The notes beneath the pieces are model-generated. The model worked only from the letters and a program-made list of their open reading frames with translations, was not told the DNA's origin and made no database searches. A stretch of 8,664 bases of DNA from CAYONM01 sp964405325 (GTDB lineage: Bacteria; Planctomycetota; UBA11346), in NCBI GenBank assembly GCA_964405325.1, contig CAYONM010000161.1, positions 1 through 8,664 on the forward strand, written 5' to 3'. This document shows positions 1 through 6,335 of the stretch, in pieces (within the stretch, counting starts at the first letter, position 1; every line of letters begins with the position of its first letter). A program made the position numbers and the translations under genes.

Positions 1-258
1 GATTTTGATGATGTCGCCTTCGCGCAGCAGCTCTTCGTCGGTGATACGTTGATCATTGACCAGGGTGCCGTTCTTGCTGTCGAGATCGCGGACGAAGTAC
101 ATGCCGCCGACCGGAAACACCTCGGAATGTACCCGGCTGGCGGAGCGATCGAGGATCTGCACCGTGGCGTCGGCATCGCGACCGATGGTGATCGGTTCGT
201 CTTCCAGGGTGATTTCGCGGCCCGAGTAGGGCCCATTACTGATGCGCAGCTTGCTCAT
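1..258 (-). CDS. FHA-domain protein, N-terminal part (cut by window edge)
   Basis: The frame reads leftward from an ATG at 258-256 to the window edge, giving 86 residues with no stop, so the C-terminus is missing. The visible part is almost entirely a forkhead-associated domain: Gly26-Arg27 in the TIGRD strand, Ser41-x-x-His44 (SRVH), and Ser61-Lys62-Asn63-Gly64-Thr65. These are the residues that bind phosphothreonine in this family, and all are present. FHA domains recognise phosphothreonine partners, often substrates of Ser/Thr kinases; no kinase lies in the window. A GGGAG ribosome site precedes the ATG by about 8 nt, supporting this start. The gene diverges from argB. Whether it is a lone FHA protein or carries further domains (for example a cyclase or secretion-system part) cannot be seen. 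Confidence 0.9.
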   Translation of the reverse strand, partial: MSKLRISNGPYSGREITLEDEPITIGRDADATVQILDRSASRVHSEVFPVGGMYFVRDLDSKNGTLVNDQRITDEELLREGDIIKI

Positions 259-289
259 GAACGGCAACTCCCGTGCAGGCGGCAGACTA

Positions 290-309
290 GGCGCTGCCAG
301 GGCAGCGCC
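290..309. repeat. Perfect 9+9 bp palindrome between divergent genes
   Basis: GGCGCTGCC at 290-298 is followed by AG and then its exact reverse complement at 301-309. It sits between the divergent FHA gene (start 258) and argB (start 408). No T-run follows on either strand, so a simple Rho-independent terminator is unlikely. A binding site for a dimeric regulator, or a hairpin in the leader of either gene, are the plausible readings. It does not look like an ARG box, which is AT-rich. The function is inferred only from symmetry and position. Confidence 0.5.
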
Positions 310-407
310 AAGACTGGCTTGCAGGGTCCGGCTTTGGTGACTCACGGGCTGCCCCTCGACAGGCCTGAGCTGGTGGCCACCATCCTCGATCCTTTGCGAG
401 GGAGGCG

Positions 408-1265
408 ATGGATCTGCAGAACGCCACCATGAAAGCTGCGGTCTTGATCGAGGCACTGCCCTATCTGAAGCAGTTCCACGAGCAGCATGTCGTGATCAAA
501 CTGGGTGGCACACCCATCGAGGATGAGCAGGTGCTCGACAGCCTGTTGACCGATCTGGTCTGGCTCGAGCAAGTGGGGGTGCGGCCCATTCTGGTGCACG
601 GCGGCGGTTCCTCCATCAACCGGGCCATGAGCGAGGCCGGCATCGAGCCCCGTTTCCATGGTGGTCGGCGCATCACCGATCCGGCAACCATGCAGATCGT
701 CGAGCAGGAGGTAGAGCGCCTGAACCGGCATTTGGTCAACCGCCTGATCGAGCTGGATGGCGTTGCTATCGGTCTCACCCCGCAACGGCACCCGATTGTC
801 GGCGGTCAGGTGCTGGATCCGGAATTGGGCCTGGTCGGCACGCCGGGCGAAGTCGACGCCGTGCGCATCCTGCGTTATGCCAGCCGTGGCCTGATCCCGG
901 TTATTCCACCGCTGAGCATCGATACCGATGGCCGAGTGCTGAATACCAACGCTGACGACATCGCCCTGGCCATCGCCGCCGCGATGCGAGCCGAAAAGCT
1001 GGTGTTCTGCAGCACCGTTCCCGGTGTGCTGGCTGATCCCGCCGATCCGACCACCCGCATCTCCACCCTGACTCGTGAGCTGGTGCAGCGCTACATTGCC
1101 GATGGCACCATCCAAGGTGGCATGATCCCCAAGGTCGAAAGTTGCCTGGCGGCTTTGGATCGCGGCGTGCACAAGATCCACATCATCGATGCGGCGGTCG
1201 CGCACGGTCTGCTGCTGGAGATCTTCACCCGCGAGGGTATTGGTACCGAAATCTGCAACGGATAG
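408..1265 (+). CDS. argB: Acetylglutamate kinase
   Basis: This enzyme phosphorylates N-acetyl-L-glutamate with ATP, the second step of arginine synthesis, in the cytoplasm. The 285-residue product has the amino-acid-kinase fold signatures in order: the phosphate-binding IKLGG (30-34), the substrate loop VHGGGSSIN (63-71), GRRITD (86-91), the NTNADD segment, and GGMIPKVESC with the conserved lysine near the C-terminus. The final FTREGIGTEI matches the usual ArgB ending. The sequence is a divergent subtype: IKLGGTPIED replaces the common IKYGGNAM, and RRITD replaces LRVTD. The ATG at 408 is preferred because GAGGGAGG lies just upstream. An internal ATG at 429 has no good ribosome site. argF follows after 11 nt, so the two are surely co-transcribed. 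The long open frame on the opposite strand here is a shadow. Confidence 0.95.
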   Translation: MDLQNATMKAAVLIEALPYLKQFHEQHVVIKLGGTPIEDEQVLDSLLTDLVWLEQVGVRPILVHGGGSSINRAMSEAGIEPRFHGGRRITDPATMQIVEQEVERLNRHLVNRLIELDGVAIGLTPQRHPIVGGQVLDPELGLVGTPGEVDAVRILRYASRGLIPVIPPLSIDTDGRVLNTNADDIALAIAAAMRAEKLVFCSTVPGVLADPADPTTRISTLTRELVQRYIADGTIQGGMIPKVESCLAALDRGVHKIHIIDAAVAHGLLLEIFTREGIGTEICNG

Positions 1266-1276
1266 GAGCGTCCGTC

Positions 1277-2242
1277 ATGTTGGGCAAGGATTTCCTGAGT
1301 CTCAAAGAAATCGATCGTCGCGAGTTCGTCGACCTGTTGACCCTGGCCACCTGGCTGAAACAGCGACGGCTCACGGGGCTGAGCGAAACCACCCTGGCCG
1401 GCAAGACTCTGGCCATGGTGTTCGAGAAGCCCAGCCTGCGTACCCGCGTCAGTTTCGAAGTCGGCATGACCGAACTGGGCGGTCGCGCCATGTATATTGC
1501 CAAGGACGAGGTCGGCCTGGGCACTCGCGAGCCGGTCCAGGACGTGGCACGGGTGCTGAGCCGCTACGTGCAGGGCATCATGATTCGCACCTTTGCGCAC
1601 AGCAACGTGGTGCAGCTGGCCAAGCACGCCGGCGTTCCGGTGATTAACGGCCTGTCCGATGAGAGCCATCCCTGCCAGGCATTGGCGGATTTTCTGACCA
1701 TGCTCGAGCACTTCGAATGGCTGCAGGACCTGACCGTGGTCTTCATCGGTGATGGCAATAACGTTGCCAGATCCCTGGCTCGCGGTGCAATTTTGGCCGG
1801 TGCCCGTTTCGTCTTGGCTTGTCCAGAGCAATACGCTTTCGGCCAAGCGGAGATTGATGAATTCGGCAGTGACTGGGGTGAGCAGGTGCGGCAGATCCAC
1901 GAACCGAAGCGGGCGGTCGAAGATGCCGACGTGCTGTATTCGGATGTTTGGACCAGCATGGGCCAGGAGACGGAAAAAGCTCAGCGCCTGGCCGCCTTCC
2001 AGGGCTATCAGATCAACCAGGACCTGATCGCCGCGGCCAAGCCCGGAGTCAAGATCATGCACTGTCTACCGGCGCATCGTGGCGAAGAGATCACCGACGA
2101 GGCCTTTGAATCACCCCGCAGTATCATTTTTGATCAGGCGGAAAACCGCATGCATGCGCAGAAAGCGATCATGCGTCTTCTGCTGGCCGACGATCGTGAC
2201 GAGGTCCTGGCCAGTGCCCGCCAGGCTGTGGCCGGCGTATGA
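1277..2242 (+). CDS. argF: Ornithine carbamoyltransferase
   Basis: The enzyme transfers the carbamoyl group of carbamoyl phosphate to ornithine, giving citrulline, in arginine synthesis. The product is 321 residues, a normal length. Visible motifs are the carbamoyl-phosphate loop FEKPSLRTR (49-57), HPCQ (131-134), DVWTSMGQE (223-231) and the catalytic-cysteine loop HCLPAHRGEE (262-271). Leucine replaces the first threonine of the commoner STRTR loop, a substitution I recall from other bacterial OTCases. The ATG at 1277 is chosen because AGGAG (1264-1268) lies 8 nt before it, overlapping the argB stop codon (1263-1265). The frame remains open upstream to 1142, but that part lies inside argB and looks non-coding. 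argD, often found between argB and argF, is absent here. No U-tract terminator is visible after the stop. Confidence 0.96.
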   Translation: MLGKDFLSLKEIDRREFVDLLTLATWLKQRRLTGLSETTLAGKTLAMVFEKPSLRTRVSFEVGMTELGGRAMYIAKDEVGLGTREPVQDVARVLSRYVQGIMIRTFAHSNVVQLAKHAGVPVINGLSDESHPCQALADFLTMLEHFEWLQDLTVVFIGDGNNVARSLARGAILAGARFVLACPEQYAFGQAEIDEFGSDWGEQVRQIHEPKRAVEDADVLYSDVWTSMGQETEKAQRLAAFQGYQINQDLIAAAKPGVKIMHCLPAHRGEEITDEAFESPRSIIFDQAENRMHAQKAIMRLLLADDRDEVLASARQAVAGV

Positions 2243-2302
2243 GGGCTCGCAAGAAAAGAAGCCTGACATCTCGTTTGATCTTTTACTGCCCTTCTGCGTT
2301 GC

Positions 2303-2395
2303 TCATCGTTCATAAATTTTGATATGCGCACGCTCCGCGCCGTGAAGGATCGAGACAATCACGGCGCGATCTGCTACCTTTATTTCTTTCCGCAC
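2303..2395 (-). pseudogene. Relic of a pyridoxamine-oxidase-like gene start
   Basis: Read leftward from GTG at 2395-2393, this stretch encodes VRKEIKVADRAVIVSIL, then about 13 residues without clear resemblance, then TGA at 2305-2303. The DNA at 2346-2398 matches the reverse complement of 8612-8664 at 46 of 53 positions with no gaps, including an exact 20-bp block. There the same frame reads VRKEINVTDRAEILSIL. Four of the seven differences fall in third codon positions and the frame is kept. The motif resembles the N-terminus of NimA/pyridoxamine-5'-phosphate-oxidase-family proteins (RKE..TDRAEI..I). I read it as a truncated paralogue or duplicated gene start, stopped after 30 codons. A short dispersed repeat that happens to be open is the main alternative. 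Confidence 0.4.
2336..2368. repeat. 10-bp perfect inverted repeat (hairpin)
   Basis: CGCGCCGTGA (2336-2345) and TCACGGCGCG (2359-2368) are exact reverse complements around a 13-nt loop. The structure lies about 95 bp after the argF stop and could slow or end argB-argF transcription. No T-run follows directly, so an intrinsic terminator is not established. It overlaps the relic at 2303-2395. In the related copy at the right edge the corresponding right arm is not perfectly conserved, so the hairpin may be specific to this copy. Confidence 0.45.
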
Positions 2396-2408
2396 CCTTA
2401 TTTTCTGA

Positions 2409-2568
2409 GAGCCTGTCTGAACATTTGCCCGCTTCGCCCACCTTGGTCTTTCCGCCCTTGGCGGCGTTGGCGGAGACTTGAAATGGCGCTGCCACTCCTT
2501 CGCCTCCGCCGCCTTGTCAGGAACGAAACTTTCGGCGCTGGGCTCGAGTAGAATGTTCAAACAGGCTC
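2409..2568. mobile_element. 160-bp element with 17-bp terminal inverted repeats, MITE-like
   Basis: The left end GAGCCTGTCTGAACATT (2409-2425) and the reverse complement of the right end at 2552-2568 (GAGCCTGTTTGAACATT) match at 16 of 17 positions. The interior carries further stems: CCGCC/GGCGG at 2452-2456 and 2460-2464, and GGCGGAG/CTCCGCC at 2469-2475 and 2504-2510. No transposase or convincing protein is inside. Size, terminal repeats and lack of coding content fit a non-autonomous miniature element. I see no clear target-site duplication in the flanks. The right end is only 21 bp from the rph start codon and its left end abuts the gene relic, so it may affect rph transcription. The class is inferred from structure only. 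Confidence 0.55.
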
Positions 2569-2589
2569 GTACACACCCGAAGGAGTCCC

Positions 2590-3279
2590 ATGCGAGACGT
2601 TTCGTTTACCCGTGACTACATTACCCACCCGGCTGGTAGCTGCCTGGCCTGTTTCGGCGACACCAAGGTGATCTGCACTGCCAGTCTGGAAATGGACCAG
2701 CCACCTTTCTTGCGCGGCACCGACAAAGGCTGGGTAACTGGCGAGTATGCCATGTTGCCGGGCAGCACTGGTGGCGGTCGCAAGCGCCGCGAGGTGGGCA
2801 AGAAGGACGGCCGCTCCACCGAGATCCAGCGCCTGATCGGTCGTTGCTTGCGCGCAGCGGTCAATTTGGACCGCCTGGGCCCCTGCCAGATCACCATTGA
2901 CTGCGATGTCCTGCAGGCCGATGGCGGCACCCGCACCGCCGCCATCTCGGGCGGCTGGGTGGCGCTGGTGGACGCGCTGCGCGTGCTGGCCGGGCAGCAG
3001 GGTACCGGCGGTCCTGAGCACTACTTGTTCGGCCAGCTGGCTGCCGTTTCGGTTGGCATCGTCGATGGTGTGGTGATCTGCGACCTGGACTATGCGCACG
3101 ACAGCCGGGCCGAGGTCGACATGAACGTGGTGATGCGCGATCACAGCCTGGTTGAAGTCCAGGGCACTGGCGAGCAAGGCGTGTTCGATCGAGCGCAGCT
3201 GAATCAGCTGCTGGACGCGGCCGAAGTAGGCATCCGCAGCATCCAAGCGGCCCAGCGAGTGGCCCTGGGTCTCTCCTAA
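2590..3279 (+). CDS. rph: Ribonuclease PH, lacking the usual N-terminal block
   Basis: RNase PH is a phosphate-dependent 3'-5' exoribonuclease that trims tRNA 3' ends and works as a hexamer of dimers. The 229-residue product shows the family core: FGDTKVICTAS (22-32), GWVTGEYAMLP (47-57), EIQRLIGR (78-85), DCDVLQADGGTRTA (104-117) and DLDYAHDSRAEVDMNVVM with acidic residues Asp171 and Asp177. Compared with family members of about 238 residues, the conserved MRPxGRxxxQxRPV start is reduced to MRDV, so about ten residues (R-x-x-G-R block) are absent. The start is well fixed: AAGGAG at 2580-2585 lies 4 nt before ATG, and the upstream in-frame codons do not encode the missing block. The loop normally reading ATHTR is replaced by STGGGRKRRE. 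The neighbouring 160-bp inverted-repeat element ends at 2568. Confidence 0.92.
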   Translation: MRDVSFTRDYITHPAGSCLACFGDTKVICTASLEMDQPPFLRGTDKGWVTGEYAMLPGSTGGGRKRREVGKKDGRSTEIQRLIGRCLRAAVNLDRLGPCQITIDCDVLQADGGTRTAAISGGWVALVDALRVLAGQQGTGGPEHYLFGQLAAVSVGIVDGVVICDLDYAHDSRAEVDMNVVMRDHSLVEVQGTGEQGVFDRAQLNQLLDAAEVGIRSIQAAQRVALGLS

Positions 3280-3575
3280 ACGGATTTGTGTCACACAGCT
3301 ATCGGCCCGGTCGTCTCCGCCTGTCGGGTCGCTTGCTGGCTACGGCATCCCTGAGGTGGCTGGCCTTGTCGTCAGGCTACGCAGACGGCGCGAAGGTCCG
3401 AGCGGACTGGCGCCAGGAGGTTTGGAGGGGAGGTCTTTTCGGCTTTCGATGACCGAAGGAATTGCCACGCCGTGGCGTCGGCATCGGAAGCGAAAAGCCG
3501 TGAATCCTGCCAACGATGGGAGCTGGCATGGCAATTGCGAATCTCGCCGATATCATGAACACAAGGTATGCGGCT
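3280..3575 (+). promoter_or_regulatory. Intergenic region rich in inverted repeats; candidate structured leader
   Basis: No convincing gene lies between rph and the sigma factor gene. Two stems stand out. At 3387-3414, GGCGC/GCGCC encloses GTCC-GAGC-GGAC. At 3435-3497, an arm of about 17 nt (3435-3451) pairs with 3482-3497, with one bulge and one mismatch, around CCGA/TCGG and an inner GCCAC-GCC-GTGGC hairpin (3464-3476). A weaker CCTGA/TCAGG pair lies at 3350-3354 and 3372-3376. AATTGCCA (3460-3467) is also the exact complement of TGGCAATT (3529-3536), which includes the possible ATG at 3528, so two exclusive foldings can be drawn. It could be a cis-regulatory leader, a small RNA, or a palindromic dispersed repeat; the sequence alone does not decide. 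I recognise no known riboswitch. Confidence 0.4.
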
Positions 3576-4220
3576 ATGAACTCGCTCGAACTGCTCCAGG
3601 ACTACGTCGACAATGGCAACACGGACTTGTTTCGTGAGTTGATGGGACGGCACCGCGAGCTGGTCTTCCGCACCAGTATGCGGGTGCTGCGCGAGAGCGC
3701 CGATGCCGAAGACGCCACCCAAGAGACCTTTATTCGCCTGGCCCGGCACGCCGGCAAGGTGGACACCTGTGTCGAAAGCTGGTTGGCCATGTGCGCCACC
3801 AACTGTTCATTGGAGATCCTTCGGGCTCGCAAGCGTCGCCTGGCCCGCGAACAGCGTTGGGTGGAAATGGAAGAAAGGCGTCGCCAGGATCAGCGCTTCG
3901 AACAGTTGCGGCCCCTGGTGGACGAATGCCTCAGCAAGCTGGCCCGCGACGAACGCGACCTGCTCGTCAATTACTACCTGCGCGGTCAGACCATGCGGCA
4001 CATCGGTCGTCATCTGGGTGTGGATGCCGCCACCGTGAAGCGGCGACTCGATCGGGCCAAGGTGGTGTTGCGAGAACGGATGCGCGGTCAGGGCCTGCTG
4101 GCTGCACGTAATGTAGTGGTGGCCTGGCTGGTGCCGCTGCCGCTGCTGTTCTGGTATTATCGGATACGCTATCGGAATATGGGTTGGAAGCAGGCTTTGC
4201 GGCAGTTGGTGTTTGGCTAA
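3576..4220 (+). CDS. ECF-type RNA polymerase sigma factor with C-terminal hydrophobic segment
   Basis: The product (214 residues from this start) directs RNA polymerase to specific promoters. Region 2 spans about 16-85, with the core-binding DAEDATQETFIRLAR at 43-57. Region 4 spans about 116-168, with the helix-turn-helix GQTMRHIGRHLGVDAATVKRRLDRAK. There is no region 3, as in ECF factors. The tail after region 4 holds a hydrophobic run (about 179-196, NVVVAWLVPLPLLFWYY) flanked by arginines, a likely membrane helix. ECF factors with C-terminal extensions are known in Planctomycetes and Verrucomicrobia. I prefer ATG 3576 because MNSLELLQDYV aligns with usual ECF starts and AAGG lies 9 nt upstream. 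ATG 3528, with GGGAG 5 nt upstream, adds 16 residues and is a real alternative; 3516 and 3555 are less likely. No anti-sigma gene is adjacent. The epimerase follows after 49 nt. Confidence 0.88.
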   Translation: MNSLELLQDYVDNGNTDLFRELMGRHRELVFRTSMRVLRESADAEDATQETFIRLARHAGKVDTCVESWLAMCATNCSLEILRARKRRLAREQRWVEMEERRRQDQRFEQLRPLVDECLSKLARDERDLLVNYYLRGQTMRHIGRHLGVDAATVKRRLDRAKVVLRERMRGQGLLAARNVVVAWLVPLPLLFWYYRIRYRNMGWKQALRQLVFG

Positions 4221-4241
4221 ACGTTGACCGCCAGCCGGCCA

Positions 4242-4266
4242 GCCAAGGATTCCCGCCAAGGAATCC
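4242..4266 (+). promoter_or_regulatory. Duplicated ribosome-site sequence forming a hairpin before the epimerase
   Basis: GCCAAGGATTCC (4242-4253) is repeated one base later as GCCAAGGAATCC (4255-4266), differing at one position. Because of that difference, GGATTCC (4247-4253) and GGAATCC (4260-4266) are perfect reverse complements around a 6-nt loop. The second AAGGA (4258-4262) is the ribosome site for ATG 4270, 7 nt on. If the stem forms, it would partly hide that site. The symmetry is directly visible; the regulatory effect is inferred. Confidence 0.5.
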
Positions 4267-4269
4267 ACC

Positions 4270-5277
4270 ATGCGTTATCTGGTCACCGGCGCTGCCGGCT
4301 TTATCGGCTCCCACGTTGCTCAGAAGCTGTTGGACATCGGCGATACGGTTCTGGGCCTCGATAATCTGAACGATTACTACGATCCGTGTCTGAAGCAGGC
4401 GCGGCTCGATCGTTTAAGGCAGCACGACGGTTTCCGCTTCGTGCCACTGGATCTGGCCGATCGCGGCGGCATGGCGCGCTTATTCGCCGAGGAGAAACCG
4501 ACGCGGGTCATCCATCTGGCCGCCCAGGCCGGGGTGCGGTATTCCATCGAGAATCCCTTCGCCTACTGCGATAGCAACCTGGTTGGTTTTTTGACGGTGC
4601 TGGAAGGCTGTCGGCAACAACAAGTGGAGCATCTGGTCTATGCCAGTACCAGTTCGGTGTACGGCCTGAATGAAGCGGTGCCGTTCTCCGAGCATCACGG
4701 CTGCGACCATCCCGTCTCCCTGTACGCGGCGACCAAAAAGGCCAACGAAGCCATGGCCCATAGCTATGCCAAGCTGTATCAGTTGCCCTGTACCGGCTTG
4801 CGCTTTTTCACCGTGTACGGCCCATGGGGGCGGCCGGATATGGCGCCGATGAAATTCACACGTAAGATGCTGGCCGGCGAGACCATCGAACTCTACAACC
4901 AGGGTGACATGATCCGGGATTTCACCTATATCGACGACATCGTCGAAGGGGTGGTGCGGGTCGCTGCCAAACCCGCCACGGCCGATTCAGCCTGGTCGGG
5001 CCTGCAGCCGGATCCGGCGGGTTCTTCGGCGCCGTATCGGGTGTTCAATATCGGCAACAATCAGCCGGTGCAGCTGATGGATTTCGTCAATGCCCTGCAG
5101 CAGGCCTGCGGCGTCCAGGCCGATCTGAAAAAAGTCGGCATGCAACCCGGCGATGTCTATCGCACCCAGGCCGATGTGTCGGAGCTGGAGGCCGTCACCG
5201 GCTTCCGGCCGAACACCAGCATATCTGACGGCGTCAAGCGGCTGGTGACCTGGTACCGCGAGTACTACGCGGCTTAG
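4270..5277 (+). CDS. NAD-dependent epimerase, probably UDP-glucuronate 4-epimerase
   Basis: This is an extended short-chain dehydrogenase of 335 residues. The NAD-binding GAAGFIG is at 7-13 in the first Rossmann strand. The catalytic set is present: STSSVYG (126-132) and Tyr152-x-x-x-Lys156 (YAATK). The substrate part has RFFTVYGPWGRPDMA and RDFTYIDDIVEGVVR. The segment SSAPYRVFNIGNNQPVQLMDFV, preceded by an insertion ending in DPAG, is typical of the CapI/GAE group that converts UDP-glucuronate to UDP-galacturonate for capsule, O-antigen or exopolysaccharide. A different UDP-hexose(uronate) epimerase specificity cannot be excluded. AAGGA lies 7 nt before the ATG. The gene probably shares a transcript with the sigma factor gene 49 nt upstream. 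Its stop (TAG 5275-5277) overlaps the convergent mrp stop, leaving no room for a terminator between them. Confidence 0.9.
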   Translation: MRYLVTGAAGFIGSHVAQKLLDIGDTVLGLDNLNDYYDPCLKQARLDRLRQHDGFRFVPLDLADRGGMARLFAEEKPTRVIHLAAQAGVRYSIENPFAYCDSNLVGFLTVLEGCRQQQVEHLVYASTSSVYGLNEAVPFSEHHGCDHPVSLYAATKKANEAMAHSYAKLYQLPCTGLRFFTVYGPWGRPDMAPMKFTRKMLAGETIELYNQGDMIRDFTYIDDIVEGVVRVAAKPATADSAWSGLQPDPAGSSAPYRVFNIGNNQPVQLMDFVNALQQACGVQADLKKVGMQPGDVYRTQADVSELEAVTGFRPNTSISDGVKRLVTWYREYYAA

Positions 5278-6335
5278 GCCTGCATGCCTTCGCGCTGTGC
5301 GCGGCTGATGCTGGCCTGGCGGGCTAGTTCGCCAGCCGCGTGCTGGAAGGCCTGGGCGGTGGCAGACTCGGGATGCGCGATGGTGATCGGCGTGCCAGCG
5401 TCGCCGCAGCTACGGATGGCCGGCTCCAGCGGGATGGCACCCAGGAAGGGGACGTTCTCTTCCAGGGCCATCTGGTGGCCGCCGCCTTCGCCGAAGATGG
5501 CCTCGGCATGGCCGCACTGGGGGCAGACGAAGGTGGACATGTTCTCTACCACGCCCAGCAGCGGTACCTCCAGTTTCTGGAACATGCTGATGCCGCGCCC
5601 GACGTCCAACAGCGCCACCGCCTGTGGTGTGGTGACCACCACGGCACCGGTGAGGGGACAGTTTTGCGCCAGGGTCATGGGCACATCACCTGTGCCCGGC
5701 GGCAGGTCGATCAGCAGATAGTCCAATGCACCCCATTTGACGTCCGTCAGGAATTGCTTGAGCGCCCCCATCAGCATGGGGCCGCGCCAGATCATGGCCT
5801 GGTGATCGGGCACCAGAAAACCCATGCTCATCATGGGAATGCCGTGCCGGGTGGGGGGCAGCATTTTCTTGTCGTCGACCAGCGGTTGTTCGTCGCAGCC
5901 CATCATCAGCGGAATGGACGGGCCGTAGATGTCGGCGTCGAGAATGGCCACGCTGGCACCGGCTTGCATCAAGCTGGCGGCCAAATTGACGGTAATGGTG
6001 CTCTTGCCCACGCCGCCCTTGCCCGAAGCGATGGCGATCACTTGGGAGACGTCAGGCAAGACGCTGTCGCCCAGCAGATTCTTGGGCTTTTCGGCGTCCA
6101 TGGTCAGCTCGACCTGCTGTATGCCATCGACGCTCAGAGCGGCTTCGCGGCACTGATCTTCGAGTTGCTGCTTCATGGGGCAGGCGCTGGTGGTCAGGAC
6201 CAGCCGGAAGCTGGCGCAACCGTCCTGCACATCCAGGTCGCGGATCATGTTCAAGCTGACCAGATCGCGATGGAGGTCGGGATCCTGTACCGTTGCCAAA
6301 GCGCTGCGAACGGCATCGACCAAAGCACTAACCAT
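5274..6335 (-). CDS. mrp: Mrp/ApbC-family iron-sulfur cluster carrier ATPase
   Basis: Mrp (ApbC) proteins are cytoplasmic dimeric P-loop ATPases thought to carry and deliver Fe-S clusters. With the start used here the product is 353 residues. An N-terminal MIP18/DUF59-type domain covers about 5-80 (VQDPDLHRDLVSLNMIRDL, then TTSACPMK). The deviant Walker A GKGGVGKST is at 105-113, DADIYGPSIP follows, then LLIDLPPGTGD. The cluster-binding Cys271-x-x-Cys274 sits in VENMSTFVCPQCG. ATG at 6335 is chosen because GGAG lies 6 nt upstream and the protein then starts as family members do. Upstream ATGs at 6356 and 6353 lack a ribosome site. The start overlaps the last 8 nt of the HDOD gene, suggesting translational coupling. 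The 3' end overlaps the convergent epimerase by 4 nt. Confidence 0.95.
   Translation of the reverse strand: MVSALVDAVRSALATVQDPDLHRDLVSLNMIRDLDVQDGCASFRLVLTTSACPMKQQLEDQCREAALSVDGIQQVELTMDAEKPKNLLGDSVLPDVSQVIAIASGKGGVGKSTITVNLAASLMQAGASVAILDADIYGPSIPLMMGCDEQPLVDDKKMLPPTRHGIPMMSMGFLVPDHQAMIWRGPMLMGALKQFLTDVKWGALDYLLIDLPPGTGDVPMTLAQNCPLTGAVVVTTPQAVALLDVGRGISMFQKLEVPLLGVVENMSTFVCPQCGHAEAIFGEGGGHQMALEENVPFLGAIPLEPAIRSCGDAGTPITIAHPESATAQAFQHAAGELARQASISRAQREGMQA

Noticed and set aside
342..1205. Long open frame of 287 codons on the minus strand opposite argB
   Set aside because: It is antisense to a clear argB, lacks family motifs and is rich in residues expected from antisense high-GC codons. 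The same applies to the long minus frames at 1091-2062 and 2557-3294 and the plus frame at 5340-6368.
2336..2368. Intrinsic terminator for argB-argF
   Set aside because: The stem is strong but no T-run follows directly on either strand, so it is recorded only as a hairpin.
2303..2560. 85-codon minus-strand frame spanning the whole 160-bp element and the relic
   Set aside because: It starts inside the right terminal repeat and crosses element boundaries. Only the VRKEI part has a relative, so a single real protein is unlikely.
3340..3534. 64-codon minus-strand frame and a 93-codon plus-strand frame in the rph-sigma gap
   Set aside because: No recognisable motif, rich in Arg, Pro and Ser as expected from random GC-rich DNA, and the region is dominated by inverted repeats.
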